NCBI RefSeq assembly: GCF_022662535.1
Contig: NZ_JAKQYM010000014.1
Coordinates: forward strand, 1 to 35,014
DNA length: 35,014 nucleotides
Direction of reading: 5' to 3'
DNA from: Polaribacter marinus
GTDB lineage: Bacteria > Bacteroidota > Bacteroidia > Flavobacteriales > Flavobacteriaceae
Shown in pieces: positions 22,671-30,462 of the stretch (positions are counted from its first letter, which is position 1; every line of letters starts with the position of its first letter). The position numbers were made by a program, and so were the translations under genes. The notes beneath the pieces are model-generated. The model saw nothing but the letters and a program-made list of their open reading frames with translations. It had not been told where the DNA came from and did no database searches.

Positions 22671-25115
22671 TTATTGTTTTTGAAGACCTTCTTCTTGTTT
22701 GAATTGGGTCAAATTATCAGAGTTATACATTTTATCTAAATTTTCTTTTGGTTCGCATTCTTCAATATGTTCGGCATAATCTTTTTTACCTAGTGCTCTG
22801 GCGCAAGATGAGAACCAACTATAATCCCATTTTTTCATTTTATTACTTTCAAACTTTTGTTTCCATCTTTCAAATGCCTCTTTTAAAAGTTTTTCGCCCT
22901 CTTTCTTTTTGCCAGCTTTTATATATTCCTGACCTAAACTATATGCAGATGGATTATGTAATGGATTAGTTTCTTGTGCTTTTTCTAGATATTCTTGATA
23001 TCTTTTCTTGTCTGTATGTTTGTATTGCATAGCTATGTTAAAAGCTGTTGTCGAAGATGGTTCTTTGGACATTGCTCTTTCATAAAACATAATGGCTTTA
23101 TCTTTCTTTCCTGCATTACTGTAATGCAACCCTATATTGTTAAGATTTCCTTTTCCAGGAAACATTTCTTCTATTTGTTCTAATGTTTCAGCAGCTTTAA
23201 AATCCATTCCAATTTTTTCGTATGCTTTGTGCAAGCTTTGTAATGCAGATAAAGATGGTTCACCACCGTTTCGCTCACATTCTAGATTAAAATCTCTTTC
23301 AGCTTTATATTTAATTCTTTCCTCCGTAGTCATTTCTTTATTGGCAAAAGGGCTTAGAGGTTCTACCATTATTTTTTTATTCCCAGCTGATGCTCTAATT
23401 AAAAGCATTTTATCTGCATTGATTTCAATTTCTAATTTTACGGATGTTGATTTTGGAAAACCACCTGACTCTGGATTGAATAACTTAATGTTGTACAGTA
23501 GTTTGTTTTTGCTGCCTACACAAATAGGTAGCTCAATTACTTCTTGTCCTTCTTTTTGCGGTGAAAGATTTTCAATTATTTTAATATCTGATGGAATAAC
23601 TGTACCAGCTTCTACTATTGAATCTACTATTTCTCTATATCCGTCTTTGGTAATAAGCATAATAGGTTCACTTGTAATAGGTTGAATTACATTTTTTCCA
23701 AAACCATTATAGATTAAAGAATGGATTGCTGCACCTGAAGAAACGTGAGCTTGTAAATCATTTGGTAATAAAATATCAGACTCGGGAAAATAATTACTTA
23801 CAGCTTTTTGAATAAATGGATTCTTCGAGCTACCACCGATAAATAGGACGTAATCAATATCTGTACTAGAAAGATTAGCTTTTTTTAAGGCTGTTTTTAT
23901 TGGCGTAAAAACACTTACAAATTCAACTTCCTTCTCAATTCTCTTGGTTGGCAGATTACTATTTTCTTTTGTAAATACGGAATTTATTCTAGCAAACTCT
24001 TTATAACTCAATTTGGGTTCTTCAATGGATAGGATTCCTTTTCTTGTTTCAATTTCAATTTCTTTACCTAAAGAGGTATAGTCATTTGTTAAAGCCAATT
24101 CGGATAGGACCTTTGTTGTGGTTTGCAATGAGATATTATCGCTTAGTTTTATTTTTAGTCGCTCTGCTGCTGCAAGTAATTTTGGAATGATTAATTCATT
24201 TAATTCTCTAGTTCTGAAATCTTCAGAACTAAGCCCTGTTCCTTCTAATAATTGAGGTAATAATACATCTACAGCAATTAACTTGTCTATGTCGTTTCCT
24301 CCAAGTTTTTCAAACCGTGAGATTGCAATATTTTTGGAATATATTCCATTATTGTCTTTCCCTAATTCAAGTATTGAAATGTCGCATGTTCCAGCTCCAA
24401 AGTCGAATACAAGTACATTTGGAAAATAGTCTTGTGGAATTTGAAGATGTTTTCCTTCTACCGAAGATTTGGATACATAACTTAAAAATGCAGCATTTGG
24501 CTCATCAATAAGTGATTGTTTGTTTATCATGAAACCATTGCTTTCCAAACTGTCGACTAAGTCTCTTCGTTGATTAGCCTCAAAAGAAGCAGGAATGCTA
24601 ACAGCATACTGAATATTTGAAGGTAAAGAGTGAGTGTTTACATAACGCTCAATTTGAACTTTTAGATATTTGAAAAATATTTTTGAAGCGTCTGTTGGAT
24701 TTAGAATTGTTAGTTTATTGTGATTTTTACCAAGTTCACTATTCGGATATTTACAACCTACATCTTCTCCGAGTTCCATTTTAAATGAATGCCAAAGATT
24801 TTTCCCTTGTCTTAATTTGAATTTTAGTTGAGCTGCACCTTCGCCAACTATAAGGTTGTTATTGTACCAAGCAATGACGGAAGGAACTTTATAAGATGAA
24901 AAAATTGCACCATCTGATAGTTTTTGATTCAATTCAATAGGTTTTACAATCAGAGGTTCTTTATCTTTTCCCAAAACTGCGATACTCACAACGGTCGTAG
25001 ATGTGCCAAAATCTATTCCGACAAAAGTTGTGTTTTGAATTGTTGCATTTTTTTCTGATAGTTTTCCAGTAGTTAAAACTGGAAGCAAATTATTAATTGT
25101 TAATTCTGTACTCAT
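22671..25115 (-). CDS. Hsp70-like ATPase fused to C-terminal TPR repeats
   Basis: 814 aa. Residues about 28-470 are an Hsp70/actin-fold ATPase: phosphate-1 GIDFGTST (33-40), the NEP-like DEPNAAF (204-210), phosphate-2 FDFGAGTCD (237-245), adenosine loop FIGGSSKNPF (425-434). Residues about 480-590 resemble a shortened substrate-binding beta domain. Residues about 622-755 are TPR-like repeats (LNNIGLHYSNAGKKDKAIMF; AYSLGQEYIKAGKKKEGEKL) in place of the usual helical lid and EEVD-type tail. So it is not the housekeeping DnaK. First gene of a three-gene operon with a mini helicase and an unknown protein. TPRs could hold partner proteins while the ATPase cycles. C element of upstream type lies 20 bp above the start. 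Confidence 0.9.
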   Translation of the reverse strand: MSTELTINNLLPVLTTGKLSEKNATIQNTTFVGIDFGTSTTVVSIAVLGKDKEPLIVKPIELNQKLSDGAIFSSYKVPSVIAWYNNNLIVGEGAAQLKFKLRQGKNLWHSFKMELGEDVGCKYPNSELGKNHNKLTILNPTDASKIFFKYLKVQIERYVNTHSLPSNIQYAVSIPASFEANQRRDLVDSLESNGFMINKQSLIDEPNAAFLSYVSKSSVEGKHLQIPQDYFPNVLVFDFGAGTCDISILELGKDNNGIYSKNIAISRFEKLGGNDIDKLIAVDVLLPQLLEGTGLSSEDFRTRELNELIIPKLLAAAERLKIKLSDNISLQTTTKVLSELALTNDYTSLGKEIEIETRKGILSIEEPKLSYKEFARINSVFTKENSNLPTKRIEKEVEFVSVFTPIKTALKKANLSSTDIDYVLFIGGSSKNPFIQKAVSNYFPESDILLPNDLQAHVSSGAAIHSLIYNGFGKNVIQPITSEPIMLITKDGYREIVDSIVEAGTVIPSDIKIIENLSPQKEGQEVIELPICVGSKNKLLYNIKLFNPESGGFPKSTSVKLEIEINADKMLLIRASAGNKKIMVEPLSPFANKEMTTEERIKYKAERDFNLECERNGGEPSLSALQSLHKAYEKIGMDFKAAETLEQIEEMFPGKGNLNNIGLHYSNAGKKDKAIMFYERAMSKEPSSTTAFNIAMQYKHTDKKRYQEYLEKAQETNPLHNPSAYSLGQEYIKAGKKKEGEKLLKEAFERWKQKFESNKMKKWDYSWFSSCARALGKKDYAEHIEECEPKENLDKMYNSDNLTQFKQEEGLQKQ

Positions 25116-25134
25116 ATTTATTAAGTTCTATCGA

Positions 25135-25215
25135 GCGTTGGCAAAAAACAGCTCTTTTGGTTTTTTCTGCGTTGGCTTTCGTGTCCGCAAAAACCAAATG
25201 TGCTGTTTGTGCGGC
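25135..25215 (-). repeat. C element, upstream type (hairpin beside GCGTTGGC repeat)
   Basis: GCGTTGGC at 25135-25142, then CAGC (25149-25152) pairing with GCTG (25202-25205) and TTTGGTTTTT (25156-25165) pairing with AAAAACCAAA (25189-25198), with the TCT/TGT loop between them. Relative to the downstream type both stems have changed on both strands while the loop stayed the same. It sits directly upstream of the Hsp70 gene. Confidence 0.8.
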
Positions 25216-25236
25216 TGTTTTTTTTTAATTGGGCAT

Positions 25237-25359
25237 AACGGTCTCGGCTATGAGTAGTTGCGTGGTTTAGCACGTAACTTAGCAAGTACACACCTAACTG
25301 AAAATCCGCGAGGATTTTCAGAAGTAGGCGAGAACAAGCAATTACTTATAGCCATTGTT
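25237..25359 (-). repeat. Cassette-junction site B5 (attC-like, 123 bp)
   Basis: From AAC (25237-25239) to GTT (25357-25359). Inner stem GGCTATGAGTAGTTGC/GCAATTACTTATAGCC (16 bp, G.T at positions 7 and 12), internal loop 6/3 nt. The loop holds a second hairpin, GAAAATCCGCGAGGATTTTC. Its two ends belong to different cassettes: head GTTATGCCC (Hsp70 operon) and tail GTTGTGGTTAGTG (cation transporter, matching GTTGTGGTTAATG at B6, 12 of 13). Confidence 0.9.
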
Positions 25360-25377
25360 GTGGTTAGTGTTTTTTAT

Positions 25378-26172
25378 TTATTTGCTCAATTTTAAAATTC
25401 TAAAAGCTCCTTGAATTACCAAAACAAAAACTATTGTTCCGATAATCAAATCAGGTTTGCTTGAACTCAACCAGTTTACCAAAAGTCCAGCTGTTATTAC
25501 TCCTAAATTTATAATCACATCGTTTGATGTGAAAATCATACTTGCTTTCATATGTGCCTCTTCTTTACTTTTTGATTTTTGTAAAATGTAAAGACAAATT
25601 CCGTTTGCAATAAGTGCGAAAATTGAAACTATAATCATTGTCGAAAAGTTGGGTAATTTCTCGTCTCCGAAAAATCTCCTTAAAACTTCTACAAATCCAA
25701 TAATTGCAAGTGTTATTTGAAAATATCCAGCAAGTTTGGCAATCCGTTTTTTCTTTATTACTGTTCCGCCAACCGCAAACAAGCTAATTCCGTAAACGAA
25801 ACTGTCCGCAAGCATATCTAAACTGTCGGCAACCAATCCCATTGATTTTGAGATTATTCCTGTTGTCATTTCAATTATGAAAAACGCAAAATTTATGGCA
25901 AGTACAGACCAGAGTAGTTTTTTTTGGTTTGCATTTTCATTAAATTCTGTTTGATCGGTTTGTTCAGTCGATATTTTCTTTCCGCCTAAATTTAGTTCAA
26001 GAACTGATTTTTCAATTTGGTCAGTTTCTCCGATGTGAAAAACGGTCAATTTTCGGTTGGGAATGTCAAAGTCCAAATTCGCAATACTTGAAATTCCGTC
26101 CAATTTCATTCTGATTAGATTTTCCTCTGAAGGACAGTCCATTTTAGTAATCTCAAATATTGTTTTATTCAT
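25378..26172 (-). CDS. CDF-family cation transporter with degenerate HMA-like N-terminus
   Basis: 264 aa. Residues 1-60 look like a heavy-metal-associated domain (FEITKMDCPSEENLIRMKL) in which the metal-binding CxxC is reduced to a single cysteine (C13). Residues about 88-262 form the membrane part of a cation diffusion facilitator: the metal site ADSLDMLADS has D119 and D123, four apart as expected in TM2, and TSNDVIINLGV is the TM5 counterpart. The usual C-terminal cytoplasmic domain is missing. CDF proteins export Zn, Cd, Co or similar ions in exchange for protons. Single gene in a cassette between B6 and B5. Transporter call is firm; metal unknown. Confidence 0.85.
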   Translation of the reverse strand: MNKTIFEITKMDCPSEENLIRMKLDGISSIANLDFDIPNRKLTVFHIGETDQIEKSVLELNLGGKKISTEQTDQTEFNENANQKKLLWSVLAINFAFFIIEMTTGIISKSMGLVADSLDMLADSFVYGISLFAVGGTVIKKKRIAKLAGYFQITLAIIGFVEVLRRFFGDEKLPNFSTMIIVSIFALIANGICLYILQKSKSKEEAHMKASMIFTSNDVIINLGVITAGLLVNWLSSSKPDLIIGTIVFVLVIQGAFRILKLSK

Positions 26173-26202
26173 TTAGTTTCTTGGTTTTTCGACATTAACC
26201 AC

Positions 26203-26327
26203 AACGTGTTTTTGTATGGAAAGTTGCGTTTTAAGTCGACGGCTATTTTCCGAAGGAAAATAGGAGTTGATAGAAATGCAACAAACCTTGATTAAGCCAA
26301 ATTTAGCAATTTTTTATACAAGATGTT
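26203..26327 (-). repeat. Cassette-junction site B6 (attC-like, 125 bp)
   Basis: From AAC (26203-26205) to GTT (26325-26327). Inner stem TTGTATGGAAAGTTGC/GCAATTTTTTATACAA (16 bp, G.T pairs at positions 7, 8 and 12 on the plus strand), internal loop 6/3. The variable loop has its own hairpin (CTATTTTCCGAAGGAAAATAG). The tail GTTGCCAAA matches the head at B7 over 9 of 9. Confidence 0.9.
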
Positions 26328-26334
26328 GCCAAAT

Positions 26335-26841
26335 GCGTTATTTTATTTCCATTTCCATATTTCGTTTAATATTCACGTTATTTTTAATTTACAACTAGTA
26401 ATTTCTATTTTTCATGCATTTCCAATTCCGTAAACTTGATAAATTAAATTCTGAGTAAAAATTCCGCAATTTTGGTCTTCAGCTTTTGAGTGTTTTCTCA
26501 CGTGCTTAATTCCGACAATAATTTTCACTTAATTTAATTTTTAGAAAATTCTCAGCCTTACTAAACTTTGTTTTAGAGAAAATTCCGCACAGTTTTTGTT
26601 CCGCATTTTGCTGAATTCCGCAAAGTTTAGAAATTCACATTTGAGTGATTTCTCCGCAATCTTAATTTCAGCGTTTGAGTAAATTCCTTTTTTGTAAAAT
26701 TTAGTAAACGCTCCGATTTTTCAAAATTTTAATTCGCGAGAGAGTGTTTAACTTTTTTCAGATTTCAGATTTACAAACTAAAAAAAAGCCAAAATTATAT
26801 TTTACTAAACGACTTGTATTCGGCTCGATTCACCAGTTTTT
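26335..26841 (-). other. Cassette without a recognisable gene
   Basis: About 500 bp between two B sites with no reading frame that looks coding on either strand. It has recurring words: ATTCCGC at least three times plus CTCCGCAAT, and GAGT(G/A)..TTTCTC/ATTCC phrases (for example GAGTGTTTTCTC, GAGTGATTTCTCCGC). Its ends pair like those of gene-bearing cassettes (head GTTGCCAAAAA, tail GTTGCCAAATG). It could encode an RNA, carry a promoter, or be a decayed gene. Confidence 0.6.
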
Positions 26842-26844
26842 GGC

Positions 26845-26970
26845 AACGTGTTTGTATAACATTAGTTGCTAATTAAGTAAAAATAGAATAATTAATTAGT
26901 TCAACATCTACACGATAAGCTATGTCTATTTTAGATAAGCTATTAGTAGCAATTAATTTTATACGGTGTT
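26845..26970 (-). repeat. Cassette-junction site B7 (attC-like, 126 bp)
   Basis: From AAC (26845-26847) to GTT (26968-26970). Inner stem GTATAACATTAGTTGC/GCAATTAATTTTATAC with a G.T pair at position 12 and one C/T mismatch at position 7; internal loop 6/3. The tail GTTGGCAACAGTAT matches the head of the three-gene cassette at A10 (GTTGGCAACAATAT) in 13 of 14 bases, although the two sites belong to different families. Confidence 0.9.
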
Positions 26971-27044
26971 GGCAACAGTATTTTAACTATTGTCATATAA
27001 TTCCTTCGTTAACACGATTAGTTTAATCTTTAAATTTAATTGTG

Positions 27045-27197
27045 ATGTCAAAATTCGTTCCTTTCAAAAAAACAACTGAAAATATTTGGAGATATACAGA
27101 AGATGGAGACCATTATCTATTTAAAACCATAAGTAAATTCAGATTTTTAGGGATTTGTTTCTATATTTCAATTACTATTAAATCTGGAGATTTGTAA
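27045..27197 (+). CDS. Possible short plus-strand gene or gene fragment (50 aa)
   Basis: ATG 27045 to TAA 27197 encodes 50 aa (MSKFVPFKKTTENIWRY ... FRFLGICFYISITIKSGDL) with plausible amino-acid composition and no rare stretches. It points against the array and overlaps the end of the 27178-27417 gene by 20 bp. Array genes almost never run in this direction, so it is either a fragment of an older gene or chance. No family recognised. Confidence 0.3.
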   Translation: MSKFVPFKKTTENIWRYTEDGDHYLFKTISKFRFLGICFYISITIKSGDL

Positions 27198-27417
27198 CGG
27201 TTTCAACATTCTCGTCTCTAATTCCTTTCTTATTTAATGTATATAGTATTGTGAAAAACGAATTATTACTTTCAACTATTTTTGTTTCAGATTTATCAAT
27301 ATTCCATTTGTTTTCTTTTAAATACTCTGTTATTTCGTTTAATTCTTTTATTTCACAATTTTTAGAATCATCGCTAATTGTATTTCTTACTGTTACTGCT
27401 ATTAGTTTAGTTTTCAT
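27178..27417 (-). CDS. Small protein of unknown function
   Basis: 79 aa, no signal peptide (MKTKLIAVTVRNTISDDS ...). Mixed strands and helices (ELNEITEYLKENKWNID; FFTILYTLNKKG). No family recognised. It begins 2 bp after the stop of the 202-aa membrane gene, so the two are likely co-translated. Last gene of a three-gene cassette that ends at B7. Confidence 0.65.
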   Translation of the reverse strand: MKTKLIAVTVRNTISDDSKNCEIKELNEITEYLKENKWNIDKSETKIVESNNSFFTILYTLNKKGIRDENVETVTNLQI

Positions 27418-27419
27418 AT

Positions 27420-28028
27420 TTATTTAACTTTTAATTTTAATGTTTTTAAAGAATCTATTTCGTGTTTTAATTCAAGTATTAAAGTGTTCTTATCGTTCAA
27501 CTGCTTTTGATAATTATCATTTAGTTCATTTCTTTCGGATGATATTTGTAGTAATAGTTTTTCTTCCATTGACTTTTTTTGTTCACTATTTATTAAGGTT
27601 ATTCCAAAACCAATTAATGATATTATAAATATTCCGTAAAATGAAAAACAAAATTTCTCAATTTTTAAGTAGATTTCCTTTTTTCGAGCTTGTACAAAAG
27701 GAATATTTAACTTTCTCTCAACCGACAATTTATTTGTATGTTCTCCGAGATTCAAACGAAGCTGATTTAATGTATTTATTTCGCCATATAGAAGAACTGC
27801 GCAAAAAAGGATTCCAAGTCCGAGTGATAAGATAGTAACAATTCTAAATATTTCGTTTATGTAATTATATTCATTTATATTGGTAAAAATTACTATTGCA
27901 GTTATTAAACCTGTTGACGATGTTATTAAATGTTTTAGAAACGAATAATATTTGTCACTTTGCTCTTTCTCTATTTCAAAATATCTTTTTCGTGAATTAA
28001 ATATTTCTCTATCTATTTCTTTTTCCAT
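27420..28028 (-). CDS. Membrane protein with three helices and C-terminal coiled coil
   Basis: 202 aa. Hydrophobic segments at residues about 30-48 (LITSSTGLITAIVIF), 61-82 (VTILSLGLGILFCAVLLYG) and 127-147 (FCFSFYGIFIISLIGFG). Residues 150-200 are a charged coiled coil with heptad-like leucines (LLLQISSERNELNDNYQK ... ELKHEIDSLKTLKLK). The N-terminus is also helical and charged. Such small membrane/coiled-coil proteins often work with a neighbour; here it is sandwiched between a second membrane protein (28043) and a 79-aa protein in one cassette. No family recognised, no catalytic motif seen. Confidence 0.75.
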   Translation of the reverse strand: MEKEIDREIFNSRKRYFEIEKEQSDKYYSFLKHLITSSTGLITAIVIFTNINEYNYINEIFRIVTILSLGLGILFCAVLLYGEINTLNQLRLNLGEHTNKLSVERKLNIPFVQARKKEIYLKIEKFCFSFYGIFIISLIGFGITLINSEQKKSMEEKLLLQISSERNELNDNYQKQLNDKNTLILELKHEIDSLKTLKLKVK

Positions 28029-28042
28029 AATATATTTTGAAT

Positions 28043-28540
28043 TTATTTAATAATTGTTCTTTCCACAAAATATTGATTTAGAAGTTTTGAAATCGAATTC
28101 ATAATAAAAACAATCATAAAATAGAATATTAAATCTCCTACCAAATACCAAAACATAAATTTTTTATATAATAAATACATTAAACCCCAATAATTAACTG
28201 TAAACCCTATAATTCCAATTATAGCAACTGTTTTATTGATTTTAATTAATGTGTCATTGTATTTGTCATTTATAGCTAATTTATTTTCAATTATTCGAAG
28301 TGAAGTTACAATCAATGAAGAAATTAAACTCAAAATTAAAAACAGAATTATATAAGATATTACTATTGTAAAATATAATAATATTGTCATATACCATTCG
28401 CTATTAAAACCCCAATCAATTAAGTCATAATACCAATTTTTCAAATGTTCCGAATAAAAAGGTGTAAAGTGAGCTATACATCCATAAATTATAATTACGG
28501 ATATTGTGTAGATGATATATTTAATTGTTTTCATTTTCAA
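28043..28540 (-). CDS. Small integral membrane protein
   Basis: 165 aa with about four hydrophobic segments: 7-26 (YIIYTISVIIIYGCIAHF), 52-80 (ILLYFTIVISYIILFLIL and on), 105-122 (VAIIGIIGFTVNYWGLMY) and 130-150 (YLVGDLIFYFMIVFIMN). A second in-frame ATG two codons downstream is an alternative start. First gene of the first cassette of the left array, whose head is half site A10 about 70 bp upstream. Function unknown; it shares the cassette with another membrane protein, so a joint envelope role is possible. Confidence 0.75.
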   Translation of the reverse strand: MKMKTIKYIIYTISVIIIYGCIAHFTPFYSEHLKNWYYDLIDWGFNSEWYMTILLYFTIVISYIILFLILSLISSLIVTSLRIIENKLAINDKYNDTLIKINKTVAIIGIIGFTVNYWGLMYLLYKKFMFWYLVGDLIFYFMIVFIMNSISKLLNQYFVERTIIK

Positions 28541-28613
28541 TTCCTTATTTCTCTATTTCCATATTCTTTTCATTCACTATCTATTCTTTTTATTATCTCT
28601 TTATATTGTTGCC

Positions 28614-28703
28614 AACTGGTTATATGCAATCCCATATATTTCTTTTTGGGATTATTTTAAGGGATAACAGCACTTTTTTATTTTAGTTCTTGGATTCATT
28701 TTT
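28614..28703 (-). repeat. Half site A10 (head side) at the start of the left array
   Basis: The head half of an A site (AAC 28614-28616) that stops matching other A sites near 28703 and passes into the flank of the SLOG gene. The left array starts here: every cassette to the left reads away from it. The head GTTGGCAACAATAT matches the cassette tail at B7. A candidate for an attI-like insertion point. Confidence 0.75.
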
Positions 28704-28904
28704 GTAACCCAAAAAACTCCATGTACCATAACCATCCCTTGGTTTATATTATATCATCAACCGGATAAAGTTATTATGTGTTTATTATGTTGTTTGAAAT
28801 TGCAATTTTTTTCAGGTACAAATTTATACTAAATAAAGTTATTTTGCGATTTTTTCACACAAAATAGATGAAATCAATAATAAAACATACTATATTTTAT
28901 TAAA

Positions 28905-29270
28905 TCATAACATATTCTTATTAAAATGAATAATTTTGATTGTGAGTCCTTTTTGTTTTGCGAGTTTAATGGTGTTGAGAGTACCTCTGCTTTTTCCGTC
29001 CCAAAAGGCTATTAACGCATCTGCATAATTGACCATTTGCAGGTTTCTTTTGGGACCTGCTGCTTTTCCGTATCGGTTCCAATTTGCAGGAAATTTTGTT
29101 ACTGGATATTCTTTTTCTTTTGCGTATTGCTCGCCTAGTTTGTCGGCTCCTTTGTAGTGTGCTCCTGATACAATTTCGATATCCGTTTGGTTCTGAAGGA
29201 ACTGGTTACACACTGTTTTTAGTTTTTGGTAATTGGTGAAGTTTCTGCTTCCTGCTATGATGAGTTTCAT
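28905..29270 (-). CDS. SLOG-fold protein, YspA/DUF2493-like
   Basis: 121 aa. IIAGSRNFTNY at the N-terminus is the nucleotide-binding loop of SLOG (Rossmann-like) proteins. IVSGAHYKGADKLGEQYA, FPANWNRYGKAAGPKRN and ALIAFWDGKSRGTLNTI are the characteristic later motifs of the YspA/DUF2493 group. Members are thought to bind nucleotides or nucleotide-derived signals and often sit in phage or defence contexts. It immediately precedes the left array. Its last 20 codons and 3' flank are duplicated at 17463-17821. It is either an array-head neighbour or the array's leading cassette. Family call is sure; ligand unknown. Confidence 0.88.
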   Translation of the reverse strand: MKLIIAGSRNFTNYQKLKTVCNQFLQNQTDIEIVSGAHYKGADKLGEQYAKEKEYPVTKFPANWNRYGKAAGPKRNLQMVNYADALIAFWDGKSRGTLNTIKLAKQKGLTIKIIHFNKNML

Positions 29271-30146
29271 ATGTTGGTTGTTTAATTATGAGATTGCCAC
29301 GTCCTTCGTCCGCGCAATGACATTTTGGGTTTTATTTCTTTTCATTTTTTCTTGATAAAAAACGAAACAAAAAATCAAGACTCACTTTTATTTTACTTGA
29401 ATTCTACTTTTTATTCCATTTTCGAACCCAGACCGCAAGCTCTTTGGGTTCTCGGAATTCCACAAAAATTGAATTCTTACCTAAAATAAAATAGGTCGTT
29501 TTGAGATTTTCTTTAATAGTGGATCCGTTTTAGTTTAGTATAGCTTCGCCATTTAAAATCTTAGTAAAGCGATTTTGAGTTGTGAAATGGTTGCTAATGT
29601 GCTTCCTGGTTTGTGGGTTTTGATTTGAAAAGTTGACATAGTTATCCAATTTAAAATTATGCTTCGCTTCGTTTGCTCACTATTTTTTGTTTTTACTCAA
29701 TGGAGTTCGCGAATTCCGTTTCACTCCATTTCGCCACATTATTTTTTTGGAAAAAAGAAGAAAAAGATGTGCTCTCTGAAAGTGCCTGGGAAAAGGCTGT
29801 CAAGGTTTTTGGGTAAAAGTTTTTTGAGTTTGTATGTTATAAGAAAAAGGAAGAGGTTTGTGAAAAAAGTTTTATTCAAAACCCGAAGGGCTTGACCTTT
29901 ATAGCCTAAAAGCGGTGGGGTAATATTGACAAAATTTTGATTTTGTTCTATTTTTATTTTGGATCATGAGATGCTGAAACAAGTTCAGCACTGCGAGGGC
30001 ACTTATATTTGCTGTCTTTTTATTTTATTCTAACTCTTAAATGCATTCATTTAGGCGTATTCATTACCCTTATATTAAAAACGAAGGTAAATTTCATTAA
30101 AAACTACCCTTGTTCTTATAAACGCTCCCTTTTTCATGCATATATT
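29271..30146. other. Non-coding stretch with flavobacterial intergenic repeats
   Basis: No convincing gene. It contains GAGATTGCCACGTC..CGCGCAATGAC (29289-29321), an IR TCTTGAT/ATCAAGA (29350-29380), and a perfect REP-like hairpin TGCTGAA-ACAAG-TTCAGCA (29972-29990). These are interspersed-repeat types I associate with flavobacterial intergenic DNA. A 78-codon frame at 29659-29895 looks non-coding. Confidence 0.5.
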
Positions 30147-30244
30147 ATATTTAAAAGCATATAAAATAACATTATTTTATTAAATTATATCTAAAAACAT
30201 ATAAATTAGTATATTTGCTTATATTTATATTTAAAAGCATATAA
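30147..30244 (+). promoter_or_regulatory. hipBST promoter with three phased operators
   Basis: An 18-bp element ATAT(T/C)TAAAA(G/A)CATATAA occurs at 30147-30164, 30187-30204 and 30227-30244, exactly 40 bp apart. Each has TATA..TATA symmetry. TATATTTG at 30210-30217 fits the -7 box TAnnTTTG and lies between copies 2 and 3; copy 3 ends on the A of the hipB start codon. Repression by HipB bound to these sites is inferred. Confidence 0.75.
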
Positions 30245-30462
30245 TGAAGTTATTATCAGAGTTTGTAAAAAAACGCAGAAAAGAAGTGCATCTAACACAA
30301 GAGGAGTTTGCAGAACGTGCAGGTGTTGCTTTAACTGTAGTAAGGAAAATAGAACAAGGTAAAACCAATTTAAACTTAGAAAAAGTGAATTTGGTTTTAG
30401 CCATGTTTGGTCATGAATTGGCACCTGTAGAAAGAAAAAACATAGACGATGAGACAAGGTAA
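30244..30462 (+). CDS. hipB: HipB-like XRE antitoxin/repressor
   Basis: 72 aa. A single Cro/C1-type helix-turn-helix spans residues about 8-55: LTQEEFAERAGVALTVVRKI is the HTH core and EQGKTNLNLEKVNLVLAMFG the following helices. HipB dimers bind palindromic operators and repress the operon. In three-gene hipBST systems HipB works together with the small HipS protein to restrain the kinase. First gene of the operon; its end overlaps hipS by 14 bp. Three operator-like repeats lie upstream. Family is sure. Confidence 0.88.
   Translation: MKLLSEFVKKRRKEVHLTQEEFAERAGVALTVVRKIEQGKTNLNLEKVNLVLAMFGHELAPVERKNIDDETR

Noticed and set aside
22671..25115. Housekeeping dnaK
   Set aside because: Lacks the normal lid and C-terminal tail, ends in TPRs, and has no grpE or dnaJ next to it.
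20037..25115. DNA-repair operon with ordinary UvrD
   Set aside because: The helicase is about half the UvrD length and its partners are an Hsp70-TPR protein and an unknown protein.
133..28703. Regularly repeated sequences as a CRISPR array
   Set aside because: Repeats are 120-210 bp and separated by genes of 0.2-8 kb; there are no short spacers and no cas genes.
29659..29895. 78-codon plus-strand frame after the SLOG gene
   Set aside because: Very Lys/Arg/Phe-rich, no family, no promoter, and within interspersed-repeat DNA.
30206..30457. 83-codon frame antisense to hipB
   Set aside because: Shadow of hipB and its operator region; composition is not protein-like.
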